In this document: positions 1 through 9,195 of the stretch, piece by piece
How the letters are laid out: each line of letters begins with the position of its first letter
Numbering within the stretch: the stretch's first letter is position 1
Assembly (NCBI GenBank): GCA_963753115.1
Contig: CAVWBB010000029.1
Coordinates: 62,001 to 126,000, forward strand
Direction of reading: 5' to 3'
Source of the DNA: Bog-473 sp963753115
Lineage (GTDB): Bacteria > Actinomycetota > Acidimicrobiia > Acidimicrobiales > RAAP-2
DNA: 64,000 nt
Translations under genes and position numbers: made by a program
Notes under the pieces: generated by a model
The model's database searches: none
Seen by the model: the letters and a program-made list of their open reading frames with translations, nothing else
Told to the model about the DNA's origin: nothing

Positions 1-161
1 AGGGCGCCCGCGAAATCGTGCAGGCGAGCCAACGGGTCGTCCCGAGCCGGCTGGCGGCGTCCGGCCACGTGTTCCGCCACGCCGGCCTCGACGCCTGCCT
101 GCGGCACCAGCTCGGCCACATTCAGGAGGCGCCGGCGGGCGAGGAGCGGAGACGCGCCTAG
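1..161 (+). CDS. C-terminal fragment of a TIGR01777-type SDR epimerase (DUF1731 domain)
   Basis: The frame open from base 3 to the TAG at 159-161 ends a protein whose start lies outside the window. The visible residues include SQRVVPSRLAASGHVFRHAG followed by LDACLRHQLG, which resembles the short C-terminal DUF1731 block of the TIGR01777/YfcH family of NAD(P)-binding sugar-epimerase-like proteins (typical pattern: S.RV.P..L...GF.FRHP.L..AL). Only this tail is present, so the assignment rests on one motif. A VOC gene follows 14 bp downstream on the same strand. Confidence 0.6.
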   Translation, partial: GAREIVQASQRVVPSRLAASGHVFRHAGLDACLRHQLGHIQEAPAGEERRRA

Positions 162-175
162 CCGCGGCGCCCTCA

Positions 176-565
176 GTGGCCGTCTCGGTGCAGCCGCGTA
201 CAATCGGCGAGGTGATCACCGGTGTCCACATGCTCGTCCACGCCGACGATGCCGAGGCGGCTCGTGCCTTCTTCCGCGACGTGCTCGAGTGGCCACACGT
301 CGATGCACACGACGGGTGGCTGATCTTCGGCACAGGTCCATCGGAGCTCGGCGTCCACCCGACCGAGGGCGGGGCCGAGCACCACGAGATCTCGCTGGTC
401 TGTGACGACATCGAGGCGACGGTCGTTGCGCTGACGGCAAAGGGCGCGCGGTTCGCCGGAGGTATCGAGACGCGCGGCTTCGGCCGCACCATCGCCATCG
501 ACGTCCCCGGCGCGGGGGGAATGCTGCTGTACGAACCACGCCACCCGACAGCGTTCGATCTCTGA
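176..565 (+). CDS. VOC (glyoxalase/bleomycin-resistance) superfamily protein
   Basis: 129 residues from a GTG at 176; later in-frame starts at GTG 212 or ATG 230 are possible because homologues usually begin close to the HMLVHADDAEAARAFF segment. The layout is a single VOC module: an N-terminal strand and helix that pairs ligands, then LGVHP, a central HHEISLVCDDIEATV strand, and a terminal strand with MLLYEP that supplies the usual final acidic metal ligand. The family includes glyoxalase I, extradiol dioxygenases and drug-binding proteins; the substrate cannot be read from sequence. No operon partner is evident beyond the truncated epimerase upstream. Confidence 0.8.
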   Translation: MAVSVQPRTIGEVITGVHMLVHADDAEAARAFFRDVLEWPHVDAHDGWLIFGTGPSELGVHPTEGGAEHHEISLVCDDIEATVVALTAKGARFAGGIETRGFGRTIAIDVPGAGGMLLYEPRHPTAFDL

Positions 566-600
566 GCCGGTGGCCGGCGCCGGCCCGCCGCCCCTCGGGG

Positions 601-1221
601 TCAGCGCATCGGTCTGGCGGCGACGCCGAGGGTGACCCAAGACCAGGGCTTCGGGCCGCGCACGTAACGCTGCTCGTTCTGTTCCATGACGAATCCGGCC
701 CGTTCGACCAGCGCCGTCGGATCGCGGGTGAGGTGGCACCCACCGGCGAGGCGGCGTTGCCAGGGCTCCAGACGTCGCTGCCACGTGGCGACGCCTGGGT
801 CCGGAGACAGCCCGTGTTCGAAAAAGTGGAGGGTGCCGCCTGGCCGCACCACGCGCCGCAGCTCGGACAGGGCCTGCTCGGGGTGGGGCACCGTGCACAG
901 AGTGAACGTGCAGAGCGCGGCGTCGCAGGAGGCGTCACCCAGCGGGATCTGCTGCCCGTCGAGGCCGACGTGCGCAACGGGCACCGGCGAGGCCGCAATG
1001 CGACGCTCGGCCAGTCGCCGGGCCAAGGGGGCCGGTTCGACGGCGAAGACCACGTCGACGTCCGTCGGGTAGTGAGGCACGTTGTGCCCCGACCCGAAGC
1101 CGATCTCGACGACGCGGCCGGCCAATCCCTCGGTCGCCCTGGCGCGCCAGCGGTCGAATCCCGCCGAGCCACAGGCCAGGTCGACCAGGCGGGGAACCAC
1201 GTGCTCGCCGTAGAGGCCCAT
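601..1221 (-). CDS. class I SAM-dependent methyltransferase
   Basis: From the ATG at 1221 (MGLYGEHVVPRLVDLACGSA) the protein is 206 residues; the frame opens further upstream to 1290 but family members begin with this GxYxxHVVPR block. Motif I is VVEIGFGSGHN with the glycine-rich SAM loop, followed by an acidic end of strand 2 (FAVEP), and a post-I region ending CTVPHPEQALSELRRVVRPG, the usual Methyltransf_11 signature. It resembles the ubiquinone/menaquinone-methyltransferase-like group, whose substrate is generally unknown. It is divergent from the SDR gene beginning at 1269, leaving a gap of about 47 bp for both promoters. Confidence 0.8.
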   Translation of the reverse strand: MGLYGEHVVPRLVDLACGSAGFDRWRARATEGLAGRVVEIGFGSGHNVPHYPTDVDVVFAVEPAPLARRLAERRIAASPVPVAHVGLDGQQIPLGDASCDAALCTFTLCTVPHPEQALSELRRVVRPGGTLHFFEHGLSPDPGVATWQRRLEPWQRRLAGGCHLTRDPTALVERAGFVMEQNEQRYVRGPKPWSWVTLGVAARPMR

Positions 1222-1268
1222 ACGCGGCACGCTACCGGCCAGGTCCGCCGATGAGGAAGAATCGGCGC

Positions 1269-2088
1269 ATGGACACTCAGGGATCTGCATTGGTGACGGG
1301 AGCCAGCCGGGGTATCGGCAGGGCCATTGCCTTCGAGTTGGCCCGCCGCGGCTTCGACACGGTGGCCACCATGCGGGACCCCGCCGCAGGGGCCACCATG
1401 GCCGCAGAGGCCGAGGGACAGCTCCGAGTGCGCCGCCTCGACGTCACCGACCCGTCGACCTTTGACCTTCCCTGGGGACCTACGGGTGCTCGTGAACAAT
1501 GCGGGCATCGACACCGACTACCTCCCGGTCGAGCATGCCAACATCGAGGATTGGCGCCGTATGTTCGAGACCAACGTCTTCGGCGTGGTCGCCCTGACGT
1601 CGGCTGCCATCCCGATCCTGCGGGCGAACCAGCCAGCGGTGGTGTGCACCATCACCTCCTCGTCCATCATCGCCGCCGTGCCCTTCTTCTCTGCCTACCG
1701 GGCGTCGAAGGCGGCAGTCTCCGCGTTCGGTGACAGCCTGCGGGTGGAGGTGGCCCCGTTCGGCATCCGGGTGGTCGAGATCCTTCCCGGGCCCATCGAC
1801 ACGGACATGTTCCGCCTGAGTACGGGGGAGCAGGATGCCAACCGCTTCGAGCACTACAGCGCCCTGGCCGGCGTGGCGGCGTCGCTGCGTCGCGAACATG
1901 CCGACCCTCGAGTGGTGGATCCGCAGCACGCAGCAGGGTTGATCGTCGACGCGATCCTCGACTCGACCGGGCCGATGCGCTACGGCTGCGACCCCGTGTC
2001 GCTCGAGCTGCTCGACCTCTGGCGCCAGTGCGACGACGAGACGGTCTTCACCATGACCGGGCAGTCCCTCCTCGACCAGGCGCGCTAG
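1269..2088 (+). CDS. short-chain dehydrogenase/reductase, apparent frameshift
   Basis: The N-terminal frame from ATG 1269 carries the Rossmann motif TGASRGIGRA and an RRLDV segment; after the GGGG run at 1474-1477 the family sequence continues one frame over with VLVNNAGI, ITSSSIIA and the catalytic YRASK. The combined length is 820 nt, exactly one base too many for an open frame, so a single inserted G explains the break. Restoring it gives a protein of about 272 residues, normal for a classical NAD(P)-dependent SDR. It could be a true pseudogene, but livG and valS show the same kind of lesion, so sequence error is at least as likely. Substrate unknown. Confidence 0.75.
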
Positions 2089-2246
2089 TCGGTCCTGCTT
2101 CGAAGCCGTTGGCCCCGCCGCTGGCCCCGCCGTCGGCACCGGGGATGTCGGCGGCCGTCGTTCTCGGCGTGCCATGGCTGCCCGGGGCGCCTGAAGCAGG
2201 GTGCGAAGCCCGACACGCTACGTTCGGCTCCAACAGAAAGGGCGCC

Positions 2247-2831
2247 GTGCAGTTTGCCGTCATCTTCGCCGTCTTCCCCATCATCTTCATTGGCGAGCTC
2301 CCGGACAAGACCATGTTCGCGTCTCTCGTGTTGTCGACGCGGGGCCGCCCGGCCATCGTGTGGCTCGGTGCCGCCGCCGGCTTTCTGGTGCATGTGGTCA
2401 TCGCCGTCACCATCGGCGTCGCGCTCTTCCACCTGCTGCCCCATCAGGTGCTCGATGCCGTCGTCGCCGGCATGTTCCTCGTCGGCGCCGCGCTCGCCCT
2501 CCGCGAGGCGGCCAAGGAGCGCAGGGACGAAGAGATCGTGGAGCGAGAGGTGGCGTCGCACCGCCGCATCGCCGTCACGGCCTTTCTTGTGATCTTCCTC
2601 GCCGAATGGGGCGACCTCACCCAGATCCTGACTGCAAACCTCGCCGCCCACTATCACGACCCGCTCTCCGTCGGCGTGGGTGCGACGCTCGCTCTGTGGG
2701 CCGTGGCGGGCCTCGCCGTGGTGAGCGGCCAGAGCCTGCTCCGGCTCGTCAACATCGCGACGATCCGGATCGTCACCGCGGTCATCCTGGTTGCCCTGGC
2801 CGGGTGGGCCGCCTGGAGTGCGGCGCACTGA
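2247..2831 (+). CDS. UPF0016/GDT1 (TMEM165-like) membrane cation exporter
   Basis: GTG 2247 is preceded by a GAAAGGG ribosome site, giving 194 residues. Six hydrophobic segments fall into two halves, each beginning with the family signature: first GELPDKT near residue 15, then EWGDLTQ near residue 120, corresponding to the paired E-x-G-D-(K/R)-(T/S) motifs that form the ion path. The first copy has Pro in place of the usual Gly. Characterised bacterial members export manganese and related proteins move calcium or manganese; which ion applies here is inference. A charged stretch (EAAKERRDEE) separates the two halves, as in the family. Confidence 0.85.
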   Translation: MQFAVIFAVFPIIFIGELPDKTMFASLVLSTRGRPAIVWLGAAAGFLVHVVIAVTIGVALFHLLPHQVLDAVVAGMFLVGAALALREAAKERRDEEIVEREVASHRRIAVTAFLVIFLAEWGDLTQILTANLAAHYHDPLSVGVGATLALWAVAGLAVVSGQSLLRLVNIATIRIVTAVILVALAGWAAWSAAH

Positions 2832-2844
2832 GAACCCGGGGAGA

Positions 2845-5514
2845 TCAGGTGCCGGGCAGGTCCCGCAGCGCCTCGGCCAGCTCGCGCCGATGGGAGATCC
2901 CGAGCTTCTGGTAGGCGCGGTGTAGACGGTTCTCCACCGTGCGCACCGACAGGCTCATCAACTCGGCTATCTGCTTGTCCGTGCTGCCGGTCGCCGCCTG
3001 CAACGCCGTGTCGAGCTCGGCCGGGGTGAGCTGGGCCCGCGCGCCGATGGCGCGCACGAACGGGGTGACGGCGCCTTCGCAGCGGGCCAGGAGCCGAGCG
3101 GCCGTCTGCTGGGTGGCGGCCGCGTCCCGTCTGGCACCGTCGCGCCGGAGATGGACGGCTGCTTCCCCCAATGCTTCGGCCGCATAGAGATGCGCGCCCA
3201 GGTCCTCGAATCGCGTGGCGGCCGCTGCGAGCGCCTGGGTGTCCTTGTCGGCGGCGGCCTGCGTATAGGCCAGGCGGGCCGCGGTCAGTTCGCCGTCCAC
3301 TTTGGAGGCGAGCGCGCCCAGTTCGTCGACGACCTGCCGGGCCCGGCCCATCCGGGCGAGTCCGTGGAGTGCCCTGGTGGCGCCGAGGACGTCTCCCGTC
3401 TCCTTGCCCAATTCCGCTGCTCCCTCGAGCTGCTTGCGTGCGGTCCCCATGTCGCCCCCCGCCGCCGAAGCCCAGGCTCGGGCCTGGCGCACGTCCACCT
3501 CGTATTCCATGTCGGTCGGCAGCCCCAGTGCCTCCAGCGCTGCCAGAGTCTGGCTGGCCTTGGGCGCCACGCCGGCCAGGGCGAGCGCGTTGGCCGCCAA
3601 CACCTCGCACCACCTGGCGGAGATGGGGAGGGCGAGGTCGAGAAAGACGGCAGCCGCGCTGGTCGCCTGCAGGAATGCCGCCTGCACCCTGCCCTGTTCC
3701 AGACGCAGCGCTGCGAGCGATGCGGCCACGACGGCGCTCTCCGGTGAGCCCGGCGACGCCGACAGGTCCTGCTGCGCCACCGCGAGGAGCTCCTCGGCTT
3801 CGCTCAGGCGGCCGAGACCGACCAGAGCGAGCGCATGACTCCCGAATGGGCTCCATGGTTCCGACAGAACGGTCGAGCCCTGGCGGACGGTGGGCCCGGC
3901 CGGTGGGACGAGGAACGCAAGTGCCTGGTGCATGCGGCCGGTGCGCGTGAGGCACGCGCCCAGAAGCACATGCAGGCTCGTGCGGGCGGCGCCACTGGTT
4001 TCGGGAACGGGCTCCAACGCGTCGACGACGGCACCGGGGCCCCGCGTCAGCCCGTCGAGGCACAGGCGACGAGCCAGAAGCTCGTCGTGCCACACCGGCT
4101 CGAGGTCCGTGCCCAGGAGCGCGTCGATGGCGGTCATGTCGGCGGTGCCGTGCCTGAAGTACTCGAGATCGAACGCGACGAGGGCCACCCGGACTCGCTC
4201 GCTCGTCTCGTTGGCTCCGCCGGCCAGCGCCGCGAGTTCCCGGGCGGCCTGCTCGTGCCGCCCGCTTCTGTGGGCCGCCTCGGACGCCAGGAGACGGGCT
4301 TCGAATCCCTCCCCGCTGTCGACGGCCGCGCGCGCCATGCGCTCGGTCAGCTCGTAGTCGCGCCGATCACGGGCGGCCTTGGCTCCGGCGATGAGGAGCT
4401 CCGAGCTCCCCTCGCCGCCGACGAGGCGGAGCGAGGCCAGGAGGAGCGTGTCGTCCTGGCGCCGCCCGCCGGCGGCTTCCGCAAGCTCCCGGGCCAGCGC
4501 GCGCTGGCGCCGCGGGGTGATGCCGGCGCGCACGACGTCGCCGTAGACCGGATGGGCCAGACACACCTGCAAGCGGCGTCCGTCCATGCGACTCGCGATG
4601 AAGCCCCTGTCCTCGAGCACTTCGATGCCTTCGGCATCTGCGAGCTGGTCGAGCGCGGGTTGGGCCAGTGGCTCGCCGAGCGCCGTGAGCTCCAGGGCAT
4701 GCCGCTCCGCGTCGGTCAATGCGCCCAGGCGGGTGGTCACCATGTCGACGAGGCGGGGCGTCGGCGCGAGTGCCCCACGGAGCCGCCAGATGCCGTTCTC
4801 CTCACGCAGGGATCCACTCTCTCGCGCGCCGATGACCAACTCGTGGAGGAAGAGGGGGTCACCTTGCGAGCGCTCCGCGATCTGCCGCAACGACACAGTG
4901 TCGACGGGACCGCCGAGCACGGCCAGGAGGAGGTCCTCGATCGCCTCTCCGTCGAGCGAGCTCAGTTCGATCCGCGCCGCGCCGTAGTCCTTCCACAAGA
5001 CGACCATGGGATCCGCGCCGGGTTGGCCGGCGCGCCCGGAGGACAGCACACAGGCCAGGACCGTGGCGGCGCCGGCCTGCGAGAGCTGGTGGACGAGGGA
5101 GGCCGAGCCGTCGTCGAGGAGGTGTGCGTCGTCGACGAAGACCAGCAGCGGTCGCTGTCCGGCGTCGTCCAGCAGCTCGTGGGTGTAGCGCCGCAGCTGA
5201 TCCGCATGTGATTCGGGACCGACCAGGTCCGAGTCGCGGTGGAGGTGCGATGCGAAAGCTCCGAACGCATAGGGCCGGGCGGCCTCCGTTCCCGCCACCA
5301 GAGCGACGGACATGCCCAGGTCGCGGGCGAACTCGATGCCGACCATGGCCAAGGTCGTCTTGCCCACCCCCGCTGGCCCGATGATGACGGCGCCGCGCCG
5401 CCCACTGATCGACCCCTTCAGTTGCGTGATTTCGGTCGAGCGGCCGACCAGCGGCCAGCGGTCGGGTTCGGCGAGGTCCGGCCCGACCAGCGTACTGCCG
5501 ACATCTCTCGCCAT
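2845..5514 (-). CDS. AAA-type ATPase/LuxR-family transcriptional regulator (LAL-like)
   Basis: Start ATG 5514 is preceded by AGGGGGA and gives 889 residues; an upstream in-frame ATG at 5553 lacks such a site. An N-terminal P-loop domain has Walker A GPAGVGKTT (residues 46-54) and Walker B LLVFVDDAHLL (about 123-133). The middle is an alanine/leucine-rich helical region typical of TPR-like repeats. The last 60 residues form a LuxR helix-turn-helix (LTPAELDTALQA, then IAELMSLSVRTVENRLHRAYQKLG). Proteins of this size and order are large ATP-dependent activators, often responding to inducers bound by the helical region. The effector and targets are unknown; the two response regulators just downstream on the same strand are not obviously co-transcribed. 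Confidence 0.85.
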   Translation of the reverse strand: MARDVGSTLVGPDLAEPDRWPLVGRSTEITQLKGSISGRRGAVIIGPAGVGKTTLAMVGIEFARDLGMSVALVAGTEAARPYAFGAFASHLHRDSDLVGPESHADQLRRYTHELLDDAGQRPLLVFVDDAHLLDDGSASLVHQLSQAGAATVLACVLSSGRAGQPGADPMVVLWKDYGAARIELSSLDGEAIEDLLLAVLGGPVDTVSLRQIAERSQGDPLFLHELVIGARESGSLREENGIWRLRGALAPTPRLVDMVTTRLGALTDAERHALELTALGEPLAQPALDQLADAEGIEVLEDRGFIASRMDGRRLQVCLAHPVYGDVVRAGITPRRQRALARELAEAAGGRRQDDTLLLASLRLVGGEGSSELLIAGAKAARDRRDYELTERMARAAVDSGEGFEARLLASEAAHRSGRHEQAARELAALAGGANETSERVRVALVAFDLEYFRHGTADMTAIDALLGTDLEPVWHDELLARRLCLDGLTRGPGAVVDALEPVPETSGAARTSLHVLLGACLTRTGRMHQALAFLVPPAGPTVRQGSTVLSEPWSPFGSHALALVGLGRLSEAEELLAVAQQDLSASPGSPESAVVAASLAALRLEQGRVQAAFLQATSAAAVFLDLALPISARWCEVLAANALALAGVAPKASQTLAALEALGLPTDMEYEVDVRQARAWASAAGGDMGTARKQLEGAAELGKETGDVLGATRALHGLARMGRARQVVDELGALASKVDGELTAARLAYTQAAADKDTQALAAAATRFEDLGAHLYAAEALGEAAVHLRRDGARRDAAATQQTAARLLARCEGAVTPFVRAIGARAQLTPAELDTALQAATGSTDKQIAELMSLSVRTVENRLHRAYQKLGISHRRELAEALRDLPGT

Positions 5515-5705
5515 CGGATGGGTCCCCCTGGAGATCGGAGACACCAGTTTCACCTACGTCAACGCCAATTGCCAGGAGCGTCGCCGCAGGCTCCGCGCAC
5601 GCGATGTGCGATCAGCGCGTCATCCGGGAGCGTCGTCCAGGACCACTGCCAACCGGTCTGCGGTGGTTCCGCCGTGGCGCGCCACGGTCCCGGTCCGCCC
5701 GAGGG

Positions 5706-6497
5706 TCAGGCGCTCGGCACGGCGAACCGGTATCCGATGCCCCGGATGGTGGTGATCCAGAGTGGGTTCTCCGGGTCGGTTTCGATCTTGAGGCGGACAC
5801 GGCGGATGTGCTCGGTGACCGTCGACCGACCCTGCCAGCGCCCGTTGGAACCCCACACCCGCTCGAGCAGGTCTTCGCGTGAGAAGACTCGTCCCGGGGC
5901 CGAGGCGAGGAAGGCCAGCAAGTCGAACTCCTTGCGGGTCATCGTCACCTCGGTGCCCCGCACGGTCACCTTGCGAGTGCCTTGATCGATGACGAGGTCG
6001 CCATGGTCGAGTGTCGTGGTGGGCGTGGCGCTGCCTCGTCGCAGAACCGCACGCATCCGGGCCTCGAGCTCGGCAAAGGAGTATGGCTTGGAGAGCACGT
6101 CGTCGGCACCGAGGTTGAGCAGACCGACACGGTCGCGCTCGGAGGACCGGCCTGAGCAGACGATGATCGGAACGGAGCTGCGGCGACGGATCTTGGTCAG
6201 CACGTCCGCCGTCCCGCCGCCGATGTCGAAGTCGAGGATGACGAGGTCGGCGGGGTGCGTGAAGACCGCGTCCAGAGATTCGTCCACGCTGGCCGCTTCG
6301 GTGACTTCGTAACCCGATCGCTTCAGGTAGTGCTGGAGGGCCCGCCGGGTGTTGCTGTCGTCCTCGGCGACGAGAATCGTCCTGTCGTTTTGCACGTCGC
6401 CGACCGGGGTGAACACCGTCGTGGGGTTCGAATCCACTGTGCGGAGGTTCTCGCCATAGTTCTGACCCTGATCGGAGACATCCATGGGAAAGGTCAT
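5706..6497 (-). CDS. OmpR-type winged-helix response regulator (copy 1)
   Basis: 263 residues from ATG 6497 (ATG 6485 also possible). An N-terminal receiver has the acidic pair EDD (45-47), phosphoacceptor Asp 89 in LVILDFD, Ser/Thr site VCSGR and the lysine in LSKPYS; the C-terminal Trans_reg_C winged helix has MTRKEFDLLAFLA and TTIRGIGYRF. The segment after the phospho-Asp is DIGGGTADVL instead of the usual LP..DG loop, which is unusual. No histidine kinase is adjacent, so it is an orphan. It is a close paralogue of the next gene, in the same orientation, with a 340-bp gap, indicating a tandem duplication. Confidence 0.88.
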   Translation of the reverse strand: MTFPMDVSDQGQNYGENLRTVDSNPTTVFTPVGDVQNDRTILVAEDDSNTRRALQHYLKRSGYEVTEAASVDESLDAVFTHPADLVILDFDIGGGTADVLTKIRRRSSVPIIVCSGRSSERDRVGLLNLGADDVLSKPYSFAELEARMRAVLRRGSATPTTTLDHGDLVIDQGTRKVTVRGTEVTMTRKEFDLLAFLASAPGRVFSREDLLERVWGSNGRWQGRSTVTEHIRRVRLKIETDPENPLWITTIRGIGYRFAVPSA

Positions 6498-6837
6498 GCA
6501 ACACCGCCTTGCGCCGAGACCGCACCGGTCTGGGCGTGGCAGGGTGGCGCGCCGCCGGTGTCCCCATGTCGAGGGAGCTTGTCTGCCAAGCCGACCATGT
6601 CCATCGCCTCTTTCGTCCCTCCCGCAGTCCCCGCAGGATGGGTTCGTCGTGTGCTCAGGCCGGGTCCGAAGTGTTCGTCACAACGGCCGGAACCGAGTCG
6701 TGTTCTCAGTGTCGGCACATGTCGGGACAGGCTCCATAGGACTTTTGGACCAGAGAATTGAGTGTCCGTAGTGCAAAATCCGAATCGCGTTCCGCCTGCC
6801 CCCCCTGTCCGCCTGCTCCTCTCCCGTACGTCGACCG

Positions 6838-7641
6838 TCAGGCGCCGGGCAGAGTGAACCGGTAGCCGACGCCGCGGACGGTGGTGATCCATTTGGGCGA
6901 GTCCGGGTCGGACTCGATCTTGAGGCGTACCCGGCGCACGTGTTCGGTGACCGTGGAACGTCCCTGCCATTCCTCGGTCGAACCCCAGACCCGCTCGAGG
7001 AGGTCCTCTCGGGAGAACACCTGACCCGGCGAGGCCGCCAGGAAGGCGAGGAGATCGAACTCCTTTCGCGTCATCGGGATGTTCTCTTCGCGCACCGTGA
7101 CCGTGCGCTTGTCGCGGTCGACCACGAGGTCCCCGTGGACGAGGCACGTCGCCGCCGGCTCGCCGTTGCCACGGCGCAGGACGGCCCGGACCCTCGCCTC
7201 CAGCTCGGCGAAGGAGAAGGGCTTCACGACGAAGTCGTCGGCTCCCAGGTTGAGGGTGCGGATCCTGTCGTCCTCTGAGTCCCTGCCCGAGCAGACGATG
7301 ACCGGCACCGCGCTGTGGCGGCGGATCTTGGCCAGCACGTCCATGCCGTCGAAACCGGGAAGTCCCAGGTCAAGGATGACAAGTGTGGCCGAGTGCTGGA
7401 AGACGGCCCGGAGCGTGGAGGGCCCGTCGATGGCCTCGGTCACCCGGTAGCCGGAGCGCTCGAAGTACTGGAGCAGTGCGCTGCGGCAGCTGTGATCGTC
7501 CTCGGCCACGAGGATCGTCCGCTCTCCCTGCTCGGCCCCTCCGGGCGATCCCAGGGGGTTCGTGCCGACCGGGCTGAGCTGCCTCAGACCGTGGTGGTGT
7601 GTCGGGGTGCGTGTCGCCACGCCGCCGGGGGCCGCATTCAT
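6838..7641 (-). CDS. OmpR-type winged-helix response regulator (copy 2)
   Basis: 267 residues from ATG 7641. Receiver motifs are EDD (47-49), phospho-Asp 91 in ILDLGLPGFDG (a canonical loop, unlike copy 1), VCSGRDS and VVKPFS; the DNA-binding half reads MTRKEFDLLAFLAASPG and ITTVRGVGYRFTLPGA. The winged-helix domains of the two copies are nearly the same (FSREDLLERVWGS..WQGRSTVTEH in both), so they may bind similar sites. About 40 residues of low-complexity sequence precede the receiver. No kinase gene is present. The gene is divergent from the sigma factor across a 500-bp intergenic region. Confidence 0.88.
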   Translation of the reverse strand: MNAAPGGVATRTPTHHHGLRQLSPVGTNPLGSPGGAEQGERTILVAEDDHSCRSALLQYFERSGYRVTEAIDGPSTLRAVFQHSATLVILDLGLPGFDGMDVLAKIRRHSAVPVIVCSGRDSEDDRIRTLNLGADDFVVKPFSFAELEARVRAVLRRGNGEPAATCLVHGDLVVDRDKRTVTVREENIPMTRKEFDLLAFLAASPGQVFSREDLLERVWGSTEEWQGRSTVTEHVRRVRLKIESDPDSPKWITTVRGVGYRFTLPGA

Positions 7642-8144
7642 GCGCCGACCCTCTTCGCACGAAACGCTGACGTCTGTCCCTGCCGAAGGGGTGTGTGACC
7701 CATGTTGTGTTTGTCGGCTGCGCCAGCCTCAACCTTGAGGGAATCACGCATCGCCGCGGAGGAGCGGCGACCGGACCGGCCGCGCCGCTCGCCGGAGGGC
7801 GGACGACCGACGACATCATCGACTGAAAGGCGCGGCATTCGAAGACGAAGACAGTGGCTCAGAAGGCGAAAGACGTTGCACCGACAAGGCAAAGAGCAGC
7901 GGTCGGTTCAATCGATTTCCGGCGGTTGCCACACACGCCAAAAGCCCCAATTCAGGGGTGCTGGAGACGTGAAGCGGGATTTGCGTGGGCTCTGCAACCA
8001 ATAAACAACGATCACGCAACCGACCTGCAAGAACGCAATCTATTAGAGTGGTTGCTACTCCTGAATACACAAATTTCGTATGGTCCAATGATGTCTCCAG
8101 GAGAAAAGCGCACCAGTCGGATGGTGCAAATGAAGGAGGGGAAC
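7642..8144. promoter_or_regulatory. 500-bp intergenic region between response regulator and sigma factor genes
   Basis: No convincing gene is seen here. The right half (about 7990-8110) is AT-rich against a GC-rich background, which fits the sigma-factor promoter; the left end holds the response-regulator promoter. The frame of the sigma gene is open back to 7854, but the residues there do not resemble the family and a strong ribosome site is placed before 8145. Confidence 0.4.
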
Positions 8145-9041
8145 GTGGGATCGACATCACGTCCGTTTTCCACGGCGCAGGAGTCGGCGGAGGCGGGAAT
8201 CGAAAGTCTCTGGTCTGAGTTCAAGCGGACCGGCGAACAGACACTTCGGAACCAGCTGATCATCTACTACTCGCCGTTCGTCAAGTACATCGCCGGCCGC
8301 GTGCTGGCCGGGCTGCCACGGCACTTCGACGAGGAGGATCTCGTCAGCTACGGCATCATCGGTCTGATCGACGCCATCGAGCGGTTCGAGCTCGACCGCA
8401 ATCTGCGGTTCGAGACGTACGCCATCCCGCGCATCAAGGGGGCGATCATCGACGAGCTGCGCTCCATCGACTGGGTTCCCCGGTCCGTGCGCACCAAGGC
8501 CCGGGCGGTCGAACAAGCGTTCACCCACCTCGAGGGGACGCTGCGGCGTACGCCGAACGAGGCTGAGGTGGCGGCCGAGCTCGAGATGTCGGTCGGCGAC
8601 TTCCACAAGGCGCTCCGCAAGATCTCGACCGTCGGCATGATGGCGCTCGACGAGGTGCTGCGAGGTGGCGACCGCTCCGAGCGCTCGACCCTGGGTGAGA
8701 CGCTGCCGGACGGGTCGTGGGGCCCGGTGGACACCTTCGAGGCGAAGGAGTCCAAGGAGGCGCTCGTCATGGCCGTCGACGGCATGCCCGAGCGCGAGCG
8801 CACCGTGCTGATGATGTACTACTACGACGGCTTGACGCTGACTGAGATCGGCCAGGTTCTCGGCGTCACCGAGAGCAGGGTCTGCCAGATCCACACCAAG
8901 GCACTGCGCCAGCTCCGTTCGAAGCTGGCGGACCGCCCGGAGACGGTGCGGATCAACCAGGCTCCGCGTGGAACGGCACCGCGTCGCCCAGGCGCTCGCG
9001 AGCGTGCAGGACGCGCACGTCTGCAGCTGCTCGCCAGCTAG
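8145..9041 (+). CDS. FliA/WhiG-family RNA polymerase sigma factor
   Basis: GTG 8145 follows AAGGAGGG at 8133-8140 and gives 298 residues. Region 2 is intact (LIIYYSPFVKYIAGRV, then DLVSYGIIGLIDAIERFE and FETYAIPRIKGAIIDELRS), followed by region 3 (RTPNEAEVAAELEMS) and region 4 (LTLTEIGQVLGVTESRVCQIHTKALRQLR). The sequence matches the sigma-28/WhiG group that controls motility or sporulation-like genes in bacteria. No flagellar gene or anti-sigma gene is in the window, so the regulon is unknown. A strong stem-loop follows the stop codon. Confidence 0.9.
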   Translation: MGSTSRPFSTAQESAEAGIESLWSEFKRTGEQTLRNQLIIYYSPFVKYIAGRVLAGLPRHFDEEDLVSYGIIGLIDAIERFELDRNLRFETYAIPRIKGAIIDELRSIDWVPRSVRTKARAVEQAFTHLEGTLRRTPNEAEVAAELEMSVGDFHKALRKISTVGMMALDEVLRGGDRSERSTLGETLPDGSWGPVDTFEAKESKEALVMAVDGMPERERTVLMMYYYDGLTLTEIGQVLGVTESRVCQIHTKALRQLRSKLADRPETVRINQAPRGTAPRRPGARERAGRARLQLLAS

Positions 9042-9064
9042 TCACACACCTTTCACAGCTCATT

Positions 9065-9103
9065 CGCTCCGCCCGGCGGCCCTCGTGGTCGTCGGGCGGA
9101 GTG
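9065..9103 (+). terminator. stem-loop after the sigma factor gene
   Basis: Arms CTCCGCCCG (9067-9075) and CGGGCGGAG (9093-9101) pair perfectly and extend by a G-U and a C-G pair. The hairpin lies 24 bp past the sigma factor stop. No long T-run follows, as is common in GC-rich actinobacteria. Confidence 0.55.
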
Positions 9104-9195
9104 CGTTCTGCCGGACCGCAACGGCGGTTGGCCGTCGTCGCCCAAAGGCCGGTACGGTACGGATTCCGACCACGACCGAGCCCAGGGGGCGCATC

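Noticed and set aside
6424..6436. GGTTCGAATCC, which looks like a tRNA T-arm
   Set aside because: It lies inside the response-regulator coding region and no acceptor, D-arm or anticodon stem can be built around it.
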